A stretch of DNA of 64,000 bases. It comes from Eonycteris spelaea (lineage: Eukaryota; Chordata; Mammalia; Chiroptera; Pteropodidae). The notes beneath the pieces are model-generated. The model saw only the letters and a list, made by a program, of their open reading frames with translations. It made no database searches and was not told the origin of the DNA. The position numbers were made by a program, and so were the translations under genes. Positions 34,600 to 46,929 of the stretch are shown here, piece by piece. Every line of letters starts with the position of its first letter. The stretch's first letter is position 1. The stretch is taken from contig PUFA01000170.1 of assembly GCA_003508835.1 (NCBI GenBank), forward strand, positions 2,294,001 to 2,358,000, written 5' to 3'.

Positions 34600-35937
34600 C
34601 TGATTGCTGCTGCTGCTAGGATTACCAATACTATGTTGAATAGAAGAGGTGAAAGTGAGTATCCTGTCTTGTTCCTGACCTTAAGGAAAATGCTTTTAGC
34701 TTTTGTCCATTGAATATGATGGTAGCCATGGGTTTGTCATGTATGGCTTTTGTTATGTTGAGATATGTTCCCTCTATTCCCACTTTGCTGGGAGTTTTTA
34801 TCATAAATGGATACTGGATTTTGTCAAATGCTTTATCTGCATCTATTGATATAAACATATGATTTTTATCTTTCAATTCATTAATGTGGTATATGACATT
34901 GATTTGCAGATACTGAAAAAACTTTGCATCCTAGAAATAAATCCAACTTGATCATGGTGTTTGATATATTTAAAGTATTGCTGAATTCAGTTAGCTAATA
35001 TTTTGCATATATGTTCAGCAGGGATATAGGCCTATAATTTTCCTTTTTTGTAATGTTTTATATGGTTTTGGAATCAGGATAATGGTGGCCTCATAGAATT
35101 AGCTTGGGAGCCTTCCCTCCACTTTAATTTTTTGAAATAGTTTGGGGAGAAATGGTGTTAATTCTTCTTTGAATGTTTGGTAAAATTCACCTTTGAAGCC
35201 ATCTGTTCCAGGATTTTTGTTTGTTGGAAGTTTTTTAATTACTGATTTGATTTTGTTAGCAGTAATCAGTTCAGATTTTTCTGTTTCCTCTTGACTCAGT
35301 ATTAGGGGAATGTATATTTCTATGACTGTGTCCATTTCTTCCAGATTGTCCAATTTGTTGGCATATAATTGCTCATAGTATTTTCTTACAATCCTTTGTA
35401 TTTCTGTGATGTCAGTTGTCACTTCTCCTCTTTCATTTCTGCATTCTTTTTTTCTTGATGAGCCTGGTTAAATGTTTATCAATTTTGTTTATCTTTTTAA
35501 AGAACCAGTTCTTGGTTTCATTGATCTTTTTTTTTTTTTAGATTCTACTTTCCTTATTTCCACTCTGTCCTTTACTAGTTCGTTTTTTCTGCTCACTTTG
35601 GTCTGTGTTTCTTGTTCTTTTTCTAGTTCCATTTGTTGGTTTAATTGTTTATTTGCGATTTTGCTTGTTTCTTGAGGTAGGCCTACATTGCTATGAATCT
35701 CCCTCTTAGGACTGATTTTATTTTGTCCCATAGATTTTTGGTCACTGTGTTTTCATTTTCATTTGTCTCAAGGCATCTTTGATTTCTTCTTTGATCTCGT
35801 TGTTAACCATTTATTGATAAGTAGCATGTTATTTAGCCTCCACGTGTTTGTGTTCTTTTCAGTTTTTCCCCTGAATTGATTTCTAGTTTCATACCATTGT
35901 TGTTGGGGGAGACACCTGATATGATTTCAGTCTTCTT

Positions 35938-36207
35938 AATTTTTTTTAAATAAATTTATTTATTTAAATTAGTTTCAAGTATACAGTACATTGGTTACAC
36001 ATCTATATTGTTCATAAAATGATTCTTCCAATTGCTCCCTCCCTCCCCTGGCCCTCCACTTAGCCATCATATTAATGCTAACTGTGTTCCCTCTGCTGTG
36101 CTCCCTATTCTCATGCCCAACTATCAACTACTAATTTGTACTTCTTTAATCCTTCACCCCATTCTTCTAGCTCCCTAACTCTCCTCCCCTCTGTCTCTCA
36201 CCAAATT
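35938..36207 (-). mobile_element. L1 3' end inserted into the L1 ORF2
   Basis: The ORF2 text stops after TCAGTCTTCTTAA and resumes at AAGACTTGTTTGTGACC. Between them lie about 270 bp beginning TTTTTTTAAATAAATTTATT and running through AGTTTCAAGTATACAGTACA to CTCTCACCAA. This is a minus-strand L1 3' UTR, related to the 3' UTR at 33.8 kb (AGTTTCAGGTGTACAGCATA), so one L1 copy landed inside another. It is heavily 5' truncated and its poly(A) side faces low coordinates. Confidence 0.75.
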
Positions 36208-36489
36208 AAGACTTGTTTGTGACCTAACATGTGGTCTACCTTGGAAAATGCTCCATATGTACTTGAGAAAAATGTATATTCTGTTGTTTTGGGGTGAAAT
36301 GCTCTAAAAATACCAAGTAAATCTATCTGATCTAGTTGTCATGTAAAGCCACTGTTTCCTTGTTGATTTTCCATCTGGCAGATCTGTCCATTTGTGTCAG
36401 CGAGGTACTAAAGTCCCCTACTATGACTGCATTACCATCAATTGTAAAGGAGAGCCCTTATGTTGGTCAATATTTGCTTTATATTTTCA

Positions 36490-37061
36490 GGATCCCTCCT
36501 GCTAGACTGTACAGGAAGAGGGCTCAGCACAGGAAAAATGGTGGCTGTTCCTCTAGCCCTCACCCTGAAGCCACATAATTCAGTCTCTGGTGCCTCTTGA
36601 GTACTGTCCCTCTGCCAGAGCCTAGGATGCCTGCAAGTGAGTGAGTCTATTTACAGGCTTTTAGGAGGACACCTGGGTTTCTAGCTGCCTTTCGTCCTAA
36701 TCTGATAGTTGGTATCCCTGCTAATTGTCATGGCCAGTTTTTGTGGAAACTCCTCTTCTCAGCACTGGAACCCTGGGCTGAGGAACTGCAGTGTGGGGCT
36801 GGGGCCCTGCGCTTCTCTGGTGGGACCTCTACAGCCAAGATATCTCTCCTGATGTTCAACCACTCATACCAATGTGGGTGTGGGGTCGACTCATTTCATG
36901 TCTCCACTCCTCCTATCAGTCTTCTTGTGGCTTCTTCCTTATATCCTTAGTTATAGGAGTTTTGTCCAACCAGTCTTCAGATGGTTTGCCAGGTTGTAAT
37001 TTTAATGTGGTCATGAGAGGAGATAGGCACAGCATTTATCTACCCCTCTACCTTTTATAAA
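36490..37061 (-). promoter_or_regulatory. Probable L1 5' UTR (old promoter)
   Basis: This GC-richer block directly follows the ORF2 remnant and ends at the outer edge of the element. Words such as TTGTAATTTTAATGTGGTCA and ATTTATCTACCCCTCTACC resemble the antisense start of laurasiatherian L1 5' UTRs as I recall them. The L1 5' UTR normally holds the RNA polymerase II promoter. An alternative is an unrelated LTR fragment that abuts the L1. Confidence 0.45.
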
Positions 37062-37069
37062 AATATTTT

Positions 37070-39160
37070 GAGATAATGGGTTAATGTTGCTAAACTATTC
37101 AAATGTAGTTCTATGTAATGATTTATTCCCATACTCAGAATGACAAATGCTTAGAATAATAAAGATCAGAGAAAAATAAAAAGTCAAACTGCTATATAAA
37201 TTTTTGTGAGAAATAACATTACAGGTTGATAAAGAAAACTAAAAATTCGTACCTGCTCAGAAGGATCTAGAAAAAAATATTGAAATGAGAATAGACACAG
37301 GAGTATGTGTTTCGTGTATGTGTATGTGCGGAACAGAAAACAAACCATAGCATCAAGAAAAAGTAAAACACATATCTCATGAAAGTACTTTCTTGCATTT
37401 TCAAGGGATTTCTTTTCTAGCAGCCTCTTGGATATCCATTTCTTTACTCTTGATAACTGTTGTGATATACCGTGCAATGTGATCAGATGGCAGATTGAGA
37501 ACTCATGATGGTTTCCTTCCACGTAGGAGGCAAGGAGGCCAGCTCGCAAAGGGTCTTTTTCTATGGGCTGGGGGCCTCCAGCCAGTTTTTCAGGAAAGCT
37601 CTTCTTACACCTTGCTGACTCCTTAAGGAGTCCTTAATGAACCACTAAAATCAAGCAAACAGGTGTGTTATATACTCTTCTCATGGGACCCTGGACAATA
37701 ACCTCAAACTCTCTGACTAATTTTCTTCAGAAGGCCTAGCAGAGTGTTTCCCATCCAAAGGTCAACAATTGCTGAAGAGTGAATAGTAGTTGACATTCAA
37801 GGTTAAAGACATTTACATCCTGTCACTGAATTTCAAGTGCATTTTTGTACAGAGCTTTTCTAAGTTCACTCTTTTGCTCACCAACAGAAACTTATGGAAA
37901 GAAGAGTGCTTGGTACTCGGCAGGCAGGGGTGCAGTGGGAGAAGATATGGCTGTGCTCTGGGAACTGTTATGAGTGGTGTTGTTGACTATGAGAAACTCA
38001 CCACATTATTTTCACTATCAAATGAGATGAAGTGTAATACCCTCTGTAAATTATTCAGGTGCTAGCTTCACATATTAAAATTATTAATAATTTGGATCAC
38101 AACTATAATTTTTGTTTCTTAGCATTTTCTTGCATTTTTCTTGTTACTATTTAAAAAATATATTTAGTTTTTCCAGGAATGCCTAGTGAGTATAGAAATC
38201 TTATTTTTTCTTCCTTTAACTTTCTTTTTAGTACTTAGAAAATTTCTATTCCTCCAGCATTTCTTTGTGGCTTAGAATTAGTTCAGCAGATATTAACAGA
38301 AACTAACTGATATTTGGAAGCCATCTGACCCATGCTATTACAGGCTTCCCACCTTCCTCTTATCAGATACTTATAGTGAGTCTGGCCTGGTTGCTGAATG
38401 ACAAGATTTCATTTCATGAATCAATCAATAAAGTAGTAAGTTTTTTTCTATGAAAAAAGTGAATATTTACTGTTATAACAAAGATTAGAGTTGGGTAGAA
38501 TATCTATGAAGCATGCTAACATTACAGATATTACCACAAAATTTATTATTACTTTTTTGGTATTGCCATTGTTAATTTAGGTATCCTTATTCCAAGGCAC
38601 CATACTGTAATGAGCTATGTGGTTTACGCCGTGTAAAATCATTGCTTCATATTCTGATGGCTGAAATAGCGCAACTGTTTCCAATTCTGTGTTTGTACTT
38701 TTTCAGCTTTTAAAGGTGTCTTTTCCAGCAAGCAATGGCATAAGGCTTTGCCTCTAGAGTAATGGCAGTATCACATCAAAGAGAGAAGTAGGCTCCGTTG
38801 TACTTGTGGTTTGATGTAATGGTTGTTAGGCACGAATCCACAGAGAGAAATTTCACATCGCTCAGAGATATTCAGCATCTGCCATAAGCCTTGACCCTAT
38901 TCTACAACAGTGTCTATAAGCTACGGAGGAACATGTTATTGAAAGATGTCTGATTCCAAGAATCATCACAGCTGTCACTGGGGTTTATTCTATTCACTGG
39001 CTGGTACGCTTATCATAAAACCACAAACTTTATATCGACTCATGTTCAGATCTTGACTGTTCCCATTATACAAGAAAGAGTTAGAAAATAAACACTTGTA
39101 GCAGTTTCAGCTTAATGCTTTTTAGAATTGTGTTGGCTAGACAGCAAATCAAATATTCCC
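37070..39160. other. Unassigned sequence
   Basis: No gene or clear repeat was recognised. A 121-codon minus-strand frame at 37184-37549 has no recognisable domain. Confidence 0.45.
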
Positions 39161-41379
39161 CTCCCTTTCTACTCTTCCATTAAAACAAACACACAAAAAT
39201 CAAATAAAAGCATCAGACCATAGATCTTTGTGGTCACACTGTTAATGCTTGGAACTTGAAAACTGGACGTAAGGAACAGATGTGATTCAGCTAGTAGAGA
39301 TATGTAAATCAGTACAAGCTCATGAACTTGCACCTTAAAAAAATCAAGCCAGAACAGGCCTGGCATAAATTATGCTCTTTGAAAGTAAGAATTGAAACGT
39401 TGTGACTCAAAGCATCGGTGCTGTACTGTGGGTATTTATGGCTATTAGGTAGGTCATCATAGAGATGCAGAACAAGAAAACCTGGAGAGAAAATAGAAAT
39501 ATGTATTTTTCAATTTATCTACTAGGTTGTTCACCTCATCTGAAAAAGTCTCTCAATGAAATAGTTTTTTTGGTATCTGGTTATCCCGCATATCTTAATG
39601 GTCATTAGTAATTCTCATACAATCACGGTGATCATTTCATGGACTCAAAGGGCTAAGATTGTGACTCTTATGGACGTCACCCCTCTTTATGTTTATGCAG
39701 CTAGGGCTATTCCAAGATCCATGCAGTATTCTTCCAACCTCTTGGAATTACACTTGGAACAGTGCTATACAATGGAATTAAATATAAAAAACAATATATC
39801 ATAACACTAAGTGAGCTTGAAGCTATTAGGAAGGATAATTTCTTGTCCCATTGCCTATAACTGCACCTGAGATTCTTTAATGGACTGTTCTCTGATATTC
39901 ACCTTCTATTGTACTGCTCTGAGATAAGTCATTCTCGGCTACACTGTCCAGCTTTCTCAGCTTTCTGGAGCCTTGATACTGTTTTAGAACAGGCTTAGCT
40001 GTACCCATTCTCTCTACTACATGGATTCTGCACACAGTATAGACTTCACAGAGAGAAAGGTGAGTGCCTGAATTCCCACAGCTCATTCTCTTCTCTATGC
40101 CAACAACTTTTGTACTAGAGAATCTTAAGTGTGGAAGCATAGGAGATGTGACAACTAGTACTTCCAAGGATAGCTAAGAGAAAAGCATCAATAAGTATTA
40201 AGGAGGGAAGTGGTAACTCAACAGTGACTGGTAATTAGAGCAGTTTCTACAGTAAAATTCAATAATACCAGAGAAATGAAAGTCTGTTAATTTTTTAAAG
40301 AGACTCCTCAGAGGCTAAAAATGATTCTCTGCTTGAGCAAAACAAAATCATAATAGAAGGTAAGCTGTTGTTGGATATGAAAGTATTAAAAATGTACTCA
40401 GCGAAAATGTACTGAGGGCTAAGAATTATTTACCAGCATAGGGAAAACGACATCCCTAGAGACAGAGTTCTTCTAAGGAGGACCCCAGCAACAGGAATCA
40501 GGGCAGTGGCCCTGCTGGGAAGGCAGAAGCATCCAGGTGGCAAAGGTAATGTGGGTCGTGCCTTTGGTTGCCAACCTTGCCCAGTCCTCTGTCTTTAAAG
40601 CAAATTCATTAGAGTCTGGGGAAACTCTAAATTTGTGATGGTTTGTTTCTATAATTTTGTAGTTATTTCTCTATTCCTTCACTAAAACTACAATTTGATA
40701 AACTCTTTCTAATATGCTTAAAATTTGTAACAAAATCACTTTCCTGGATTGGCCGAAGGCCTGATTGATCAAGTTCATGCACAGAGAATTGATACAGCTG
40801 AAAAGCAACTCAGACCTTGTTTCACTTCTAAATGGAGATCCTCATATAGTGACTGAAGACCAATTCCTTGAGGGCGTGGACTGTCTCAAGTCATTAATGT
40901 GAACCATAAAGATAATTTTGTTTTTAAGTAAAGGAAATTTATGTCCTCCAAATGTCTTAATGCAATCATGCTGGTTCCATGAAATTAATGCTACAGACAA
41001 TAATAATAAAATTGTGACTGTAGTGAAATTTTAGAATGCAGAACACACCAAGGAAAAAGAAACAAATAATTTGCCATCTCTTGTCTGAACTCTGAACTCT
41101 TTATTTCCACCCCATTGAAATAACTAATGTTCACTTCAAAGAATCTCTCTAGAATGTTGAATTAGAAGTTTTTCTTTTATATTTGTCTCCATTACTCATT
41201 GAGAATTTATTCTCTTTTTCTGAAATACTTTAATGGCCATCTAACCATCCTCCATCCCTCTGGCTTCTCACATGGCCTCTAAAATTAAGCTTAAATCACT
41301 ACTTTATGGGGATTTAGACTTTCAATGGCTTCTTTCATCCACTGAGTCCTAGATCCCTAACTCCTCCATGAAATATGCC
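39161..41379. other. Unassigned sequence
   Basis: No gene or clear repeat was recognised. Base composition is mixed and frames are short. Confidence 0.45.
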
Positions 41380-41625
41380 CAGATCCTTTCTGCCCAGAGA
41401 GATACATTTCTGTACTCTTCTAATGGCATTTGATGCAATATTCATTTTTTTTACAGCAATTTCCTTTCACAGCTTACCTTCTGAATTCTATAGTTCTACC
41501 CTTGATGACATGTCTGCATCTGATTCATCTCTACTTCCCATTGTACCTCTGGAAAATATCAAGCACAAGGATCACAGTGTGTTGCTCAAAGAGTATTTTT
41601 AGAACAATTGAATGAAGAATACTGG
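41380..41625 (+). mobile_element. L2-like 3' fragment, plus orientation
   Basis: CTGTACTCTTCTAATGGCAT, CACTTCCCATT-like words and a terminal TTTTTAGAACAATTGAATGA are consistent with a diverged L2 3' end. The call is weak. Confidence 0.45.
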
Positions 41626-41829
41626 CACCCTAGAAAGAATCCTGAAAATTTCTGATCCTTTAGCCACTGCAAGCTATATTTAATGGTCTTAGCCAAATAT
41701 ATTTAACAAACACTTAGAACTCTATGATCATACACCTGAGATTCCACTGTGTCCTGAGGGGCAATGAATTATAAATCAATACATTTGGGGTGTTGTCCTG
41801 GTTGAGTAGCCAAATATTTACAAACAACA

Positions 41830-41990
41830 ACAATGACGCCAACAACAGTAAATCACTATCTTGGTTTTTTGATCTATGAAATGGGGATAATGTCAATCTC
41901 ATGTGGTTGTTGCCATGTTTGGCTGAGACACTCTAGGCCCTATTTAATGCTATTAACAGAACCAGGAACTATATAAACATTAGGATTACT
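41830..41990 (+). repeat. MIR SINE, plus orientation
   Basis: GATCTATGAAATGGGGATAA, TGTCAATCTCATGTGGTTGT and ACAGAACCAGGAACTATATA follow the 3' half of MIR. Confidence 0.7.
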
Positions 41991-43964
41991 GTCTTATTTT
42001 ACAAATGCCAGATACCGAATTGATTATATGCTTGTCTGTTTCTCCTACATTTTTACGTGTATAAATATACGGACAAATAAAAAATGAAGGAAAAAAATAC
42101 TTAAACAGTACCCAGACCAAATATTTTTAGTATTCTTTACTATGCTTCTAAATATTTAATAGATTATTAGTAGATGCAAACATCGAAGACACTATTTCAC
42201 ATTTGCATGTTAATGAAAAATCATGAATTATACATTATTTGCTGTGTGGAGTAGTGGAAACAGTATTCATTTTTTATGGCTATAAAAACTTAGATTGTCT
42301 CCTGAAACACGCATCAAATCCCTTCTGTAATAGTGCCAGAAAGATCTGCAAGCTTTTAAAACCATCTCCAGCAAAATTAGATAGATTTGTTTGTGCTTTT
42401 TTGCAACACGCTGGTGTGAAAGTTCATTTTAAACAAAATCATTTTAATAATGTCATTACTAATGTATATTTGGTCATCACTAAAAATGGGGTTTTAATAT
42501 GAATGTTTCATTTTAATAAACGGCAGAGAAAGCAAGCTGCCCTGAGTCAGCAGGAAGTGGTTATACACCAGAGAACAGCCTGATTGTGTTAGATTCATCC
42601 AGAACACTGAACAGCCCAGAGACAGGCCAAGAAAAAACAACTGGCTTTATTCAAATGATTAGGCTTACTGCAGCTCAATAGTGAGATTCACACATTCTCC
42701 TATTATTTCTTGACCTTGTGCCAAAAACTCCCACTTACAGTAATAATTAGAATTAGTGTTTCCAGTGCATGCCTCCATCTCCCTAATAAACAGTAAAAAA
42801 ATGTGGTGCTCACGAACTATACAGTTAATGAAAATTTTCTTTACTCTGTTTGATTAATACAGCTCAATTTTCCTAACTCTTTACCATTATTCCATGTACG
42901 TCTACATTCTGCTGCTAAATCACTACAAGTGTCGTCACTGGTATTGCTGGTCCTACAGTTTTGAAAGGAACCAGTGTTTCTTTCTGCCTGTCATTAAATT
43001 CTACGAAATTCATTTCATTTTCCTGGTCAGAGAACACATGTATAACTATCTTCGACTGCTGTCATTCTGGGCCATGCACATTTTTTCGAATATTAAATCA
43101 CAAATGCTGGAATTAGCATATAGTACAAATTATTGTGCTTACTATTTTAATGAGAGGCACGGTTTGTGAGAACAGTCTGCAAGAGCCTGGGAAACCTTTA
43201 GTAGATGTCGATGAAATGGTTCTGTCTACGTTGCCCATCTGAACTCCTCGCTAGGCTCTTCGTTTCGCTCAGCCTGCACTGCCATGAAGGCAATGGCGAG
43301 AAGGAAGTCATGTCATATTCATGCGTTTAGTGATTCTCAATACCCTGCAGTTATTACCACTCACAGAAGCCTAACACACACATCCAAGGAGTTTACCCTT
43401 AGTTCGCAGGACCTAAGGGGAAATCAAATAGAAATCATAAAGTGTGAAAAACGAACAGGATGAAAATAACCAAAACTTAAAAATATATATTTAATAGAAC
43501 AAATCCGACCACTAAGCCAAGTGCGATCTCGATTTCTTGTAAGACTGAGGATTGAAATCTCAAAACCTGGGCCGCACCCCAGGGCTCTGCTTTGCTGAGG
43601 CATCTGTTGGAGGAACTCAGGCACTTGCAACTATTGTTTTCTTATTTCTAAAATTGGGAGAGTAAAATCTCTACTTAAACTACTTCACTTGTTTGTTGTT
43701 GTGAACAAATAAACAGGAATGAGTCGTGTAAACTTAAACTACATGGCTACGTGTTGATGATTTGTTTGAGTTCATGGCAGGAACCTGTGCGGTAAGTCCA
43801 TCACTTGTTTGTTCTGCCTCCCATGAAAGCCTCCTCCGGCCTCATGGGTACCTAGACTCCCAGCAAGGCTGGCACAGCATGTGTCTCCATAACCTGGGCC
43901 CTGCTTCTCTCTCCAGTACAATGTGATATGTACAACGGTCACACTAGCCTGTGAAAAAGCCACC
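41991..43964. other. Unassigned sequence
   Basis: No gene or recognised repeat was seen over about 2 kb. The piece around 43200-43310 is locally CpG-containing and unique. Short frames lack motifs. Confidence 0.45.
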
Positions 43965-44320
43965 ATCACTTCCGTTCAAGGCTTTCTATGTGCACGACCC
44001 TCTGAATGGAATGCTCTTTCCATGATCTTTGTGTGGCTGGCTCTTCTTCTAGCCCGGTTACATTTTACCTCTTCAGCTGGACTTCTTTAGCCTCTAGCTA
44101 AGGTGCCCTCTCCCACGGCATTCTCTATTGTTTGTTTGTTTGTTTTTACAATCTGAAACTAGCTGCCTTGTTTACCTGTTTATTGTAGGGTCCCCACAGA
44201 ATATAAGCTCCTAAGAGTAGGACCATTGCCTATCTTATTCACTATTTTAAAGTGCCCAGTCCATAGCAGGGACTCAATGATACTTATTGACTGAATGAAT
44301 AAATGAATATGGCAGTGGTT
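43965..44320 (+). mobile_element. L2 LINE 3' end, plus orientation
   Basis: GAATGGAATGCTCTTTCCAT, GGCTGGCTCTTCTTCTAGCC, TTACCTGTTTATTGTAGGG, ATATAAGCTCCTAAGAGTAG and GACTGAATGAATAAATGAAT follow the L2 tail in order. A short (TTTG)n tract is inside. Confidence 0.85.
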
Positions 44321-44494
44321 GGTTAATTGAGAGGGACAAATAACAGAGAGGGCCCAGCTGGTGTTAAAGACCTTGACTACTTTATTTTTGTAAACTGTCC
44401 CAAATCTGTCCCCTGCCCTAATACTATGGCTCCTTTCTCTACCCTAACTGTCCAATGTTCCTACTCTTATCATCTTCTCTCTTAAGATGAAAAC

Positions 44495-44680
44495 CAATAA
44501 CAATAATGGTAATAAGTGAGAACTAATTATAGTTAAGTATTTCACATACATCATCACATTTAAATCTTTGGACCTTTTTACTTCAGAGTGGACTGAGAAT
44601 TACAGAGATTAAATAATTTATTGAAGATCTCACTGCAGTAGGCAGAGCCTATTGTCACATGCGTGTTGGCCTGACACTGG
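44495..44680 (-). repeat. MIR SINE, antisense
   Basis: TATTTCACATACATCATCAC, ATTACAGAGATTAAATAATT and GATCTCACTGCAGTAGGCAG resemble antisense MIR. Confidence 0.65.
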
Positions 44681-44934
44681 AGCTCTCTCCTGCACCGCAC
44701 TGCAATCTACACAGCAAAGCCCTCGCAGAGAGCAGCTCACACTCGCTTCAACTCACTTTTCTTCTTCCCTGGTGTCTCCTCCTTTGGGTGATGAACTAAC
44801 TGAATCATCAGAGAAATGAGAGAAATGAATCTGGTAGATCATGCTCATGTTTTCCCATGAAGGTATATATCTTCTCAGAAGCCTTCTGAATACAACAGAA
44901 CTGACAAGGGGACACAGCAGACTGATGATCAGAA

Positions 44935-45150
44935 TAACAGCGTGCACTTACGGCGCATATACTGAGTATTAGTCACTTGAAACTTCATGACAATTCTATG
45001 AAATAGATACTGCTTTTATTCTAATTTTAAAAATGAGGAAACTGAGGCATGATGGAGCTTGATAACTTGCCCAAGGTCACAGAGCTAGCCAGTGGTGGAG
45101 CTGAGATTCGTCCTCACTGGTGCGATCGCAAAGGCAGGGTGCTTAATCAT
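44935..45150 (-). repeat. MIR SINE, antisense
   Basis: AAATGAGGAAACTGAGGCAT, TTGCCCAAGGTCACAGAGCT and AGCTGAGATTCGTCCTC are well conserved antisense MIR words. Confidence 0.9.
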
Positions 45151-46255
45151 TGTGTTAAACTGGCGGGCCTGCGCGACGGAGGTGAGGGCTACTTTTCTTG
45201 GCCTGTTATAGTAAAAAACTGACCTTTAACAATAATGCATTTTCCCAAGGAACATCTGGTATAAGATGAGCCCTTTAATAAATCACTTTCCATTTTTGGC
45301 AATGTTTGTTAGTGCTTTCGTGATTATATTTAATATTAGAATGATTTAAAAAAGCATAGTCTCGGATAAACTATTTTTCATTTGATACAGATGAGCCATC
45401 AAGCTAACAATATCATTAATCACTTTAATATATCTATCACCATCACTTTCTCCAGAATTGTTTCTTTCTCTGTCAAGGGAAACAGGGAATAAAAAACCGC
45501 ATCACAAGAAATCATGCAAAGAATTCACTGGCATTTTCGGTTTCTATTTCAAGTCACTTTTGTTGTTGTTGTTGTCTTTGTTAAGATCTCAAATCACGCA
45601 GATTTTAGTCAGCCACACAATTTCATTCAGCCCAGTAGCTTAAATAAGGAAGTAGAAATAGTTGTACAAAAAATCCTAAAGTACAAGCAATTTTAATAAG
45701 AGTTATTTCATTAAAAATGAGACAGTCTTTTTAAGAAAGTCAACCAAAAGGAAGAAAAAAATATGACAGAAATTTGTGGAACAGGCGCTTTAGTAATTAA
45801 CCATTGAATTTCCAGATGATAAGGCAGAAGGCAAGTTATGTCTTGGAGAAATTGCCCTCTGGAGAGAAAGGGAAAACAGGATTTTGAGTTCGACAGTACA
45901 ACCTTGTACCAGCACCGTTTTCTTCTGCCACTGGTTCAAGGAGTTCTAAGCACCCTTCTGTAAATCATCACCTCACATCTATTTATTATCTTCCAGCTCA
46001 GTGCACAATACTATCTGTTACACATGGGTACCAGCAGTAATACTCGTGGGCTTTGCGCTCATCTGTATTCAGAGTCTCAGCTGAAACGGAGTTTCTGCTC
46101 ACACTATAGCCACCATTGTCAGCAATTAAAACAAAGGCATTCTGTGTCTAGTAGTTATTCCTCTGTATCTTACCCACATACTGTGACGTTAGTCATTCAG
46201 TGCCATCTGAATAGAGAAAGTTTGTGGCTGCCTTAGAGTAGATAAAGTTGACAGC
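45151..46255. other. Unassigned sequence
   Basis: No gene or clear repeat was recognised. A small CpG cluster at about 45164-45180 (GCGGGCCTGCGCGACGG) follows the MIR, and a (GTT)n tract is at 45560-45575. Confidence 0.5.
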
Positions 46256-46501
46256 TTTTTCTTTTTCTTTTCTTTTCTTCCTTCCTTCCTTCCTTCCTTC
46301 CTTCCTTCCTTCCTTCCTTCCTTCCTTCCTTCCTTCCTTCCTTTCTTTCTTTCTTTCTTTCTTCTTTCTTTCTTTTCTTTCCTTTCTTTTCCCCTCTTTC
46401 TTTCTTCCCTTCTTCCTTTCCCTTCCTTCCTTCCTGCCTGCCTTCCTTCCTTCCTTCCTTCCTTCCTTCCTTCCTTCCTTCCTTCCTTCTTTTTCTTTCT
46501 T
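46256..46501. repeat. Long (TTCC)n polypyrimidine tract
   Basis: About 240 bp made almost only of C and T on the plus strand, mostly TTCC units with CTTT and CCTG variants. The two long open frames across it (46193-46576 on -, 46248-46610 on +) are repeats of Lys-Glu-Gly-Arg and Leu-Pro-Ser-Phe that any such tract would give, and are not genes. Confidence 0.97.
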
Positions 46502-46717
46502 ATTGGTTATTAGAATGGGAAATTCAACAGGACTTTGGCAATTTGTATTGAAAGATGTTTGTATGTACAATAACACTGTTTTTGTTCAATGGGGAGATAA
46601 AATGCAATGAATTTCACATATCCTTTCAGAATGCTACCAAAATGTTAACTAGACTTGCAGAAGAGGAAATCGGACTGTGTGGAACAAAAATTAAGAACTT
46701 TAAACATAAGATAAATT

Positions 46718-46898
46718 GCAGTGATTCTCAACATAGGCTGTAATAGTCACCTGGAAAGCTTTAAAAAATACAGACACTCAGGGCGCACCCACTAGAGATG
46801 CTGACTCGATTATCCTGGGGTAGGGCCCAGGCGCTAGTATTTTTTTTTTAAGTTCCTCAGATAGTTCCAGTTTGTAGGCAGTGTTGAGAACAACTGAT
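46718..46898. mobile_element. MER5A-like hAT-Charlie fossil
   Basis: Starts GCAGTGATTCTCAACATAGG and ends GCAGTGTTGAGAACAACTGA, forming imperfect terminal inverted repeats. The inner words GTCACCTGGAAAGCTTTAAA and GGGTAGGGCCCAGGCGC agree with the MER5 group. Confidence 0.8.
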
Positions 46899-46929
46899 CA
46901 GGGGGGAGAACCTTCAGAGCCCAGTCGTT

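Larger units (their letters stand above)
34215..36485 (-). pseudogene. L1 ORF2 reverse transcriptase remnant
   Basis: This is a broken copy of L1 ORF2, whose product copies L1 RNA into DNA at the target site. On the minus strand the linker before the reverse transcriptase survives at 35731-35489. The finger region is at 35422-35099 (residues KLPTNKNPGTDGFKGEFYQ). Motif A is at 34876-34631, with [11 protein letters not shown] and later the GTRQ word. The active-site box is at 34537-34526, where FADD has become FVDD while both aspartates remain. These parts lie in different frames with stops between them, and the endonuclease domain is absent. A 270-bp insertion splits the gene at about 35940-36207. 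It cannot make a working enzyme. Confidence 0.85.
33785..37061 (-). mobile_element. Decayed L1 retrotransposon with internal deletions
   Basis: A minus-strand L1 of about 3.3 kb. From low to high coordinates it has the antisense 3' UTR (33785 to about 34190, with AGTTTCAGGTGTACAGCATA), ORF2 (about 34215-36485), and a GC-richer segment (36490-37061) that looks like an L1 5' UTR. The ORF2 C-terminal part, the endonuclease and all of ORF1 are missing, so at least two internal deletions are present relative to a 6-7 kb element. An 8-bp AATATTTT lies at each edge (33777-33784 and 37062-37069) and may be a target-site duplication, though it is AT-rich. All frames are broken. Confidence 0.8.

Noticed and set aside
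45164..45180. CpG island
   Set aside because: The CpG cluster is only about 20 bp long and lies next to a MIR; it is far below CpG-island length.
46193..46610. Long open frames on both strands (127 and 120 codons)
   Set aside because: They are translations of the TTCC repeat: Lys-Glu-Gly-Arg on one strand and Leu-Pro-Ser-Phe on the other. No gene features.
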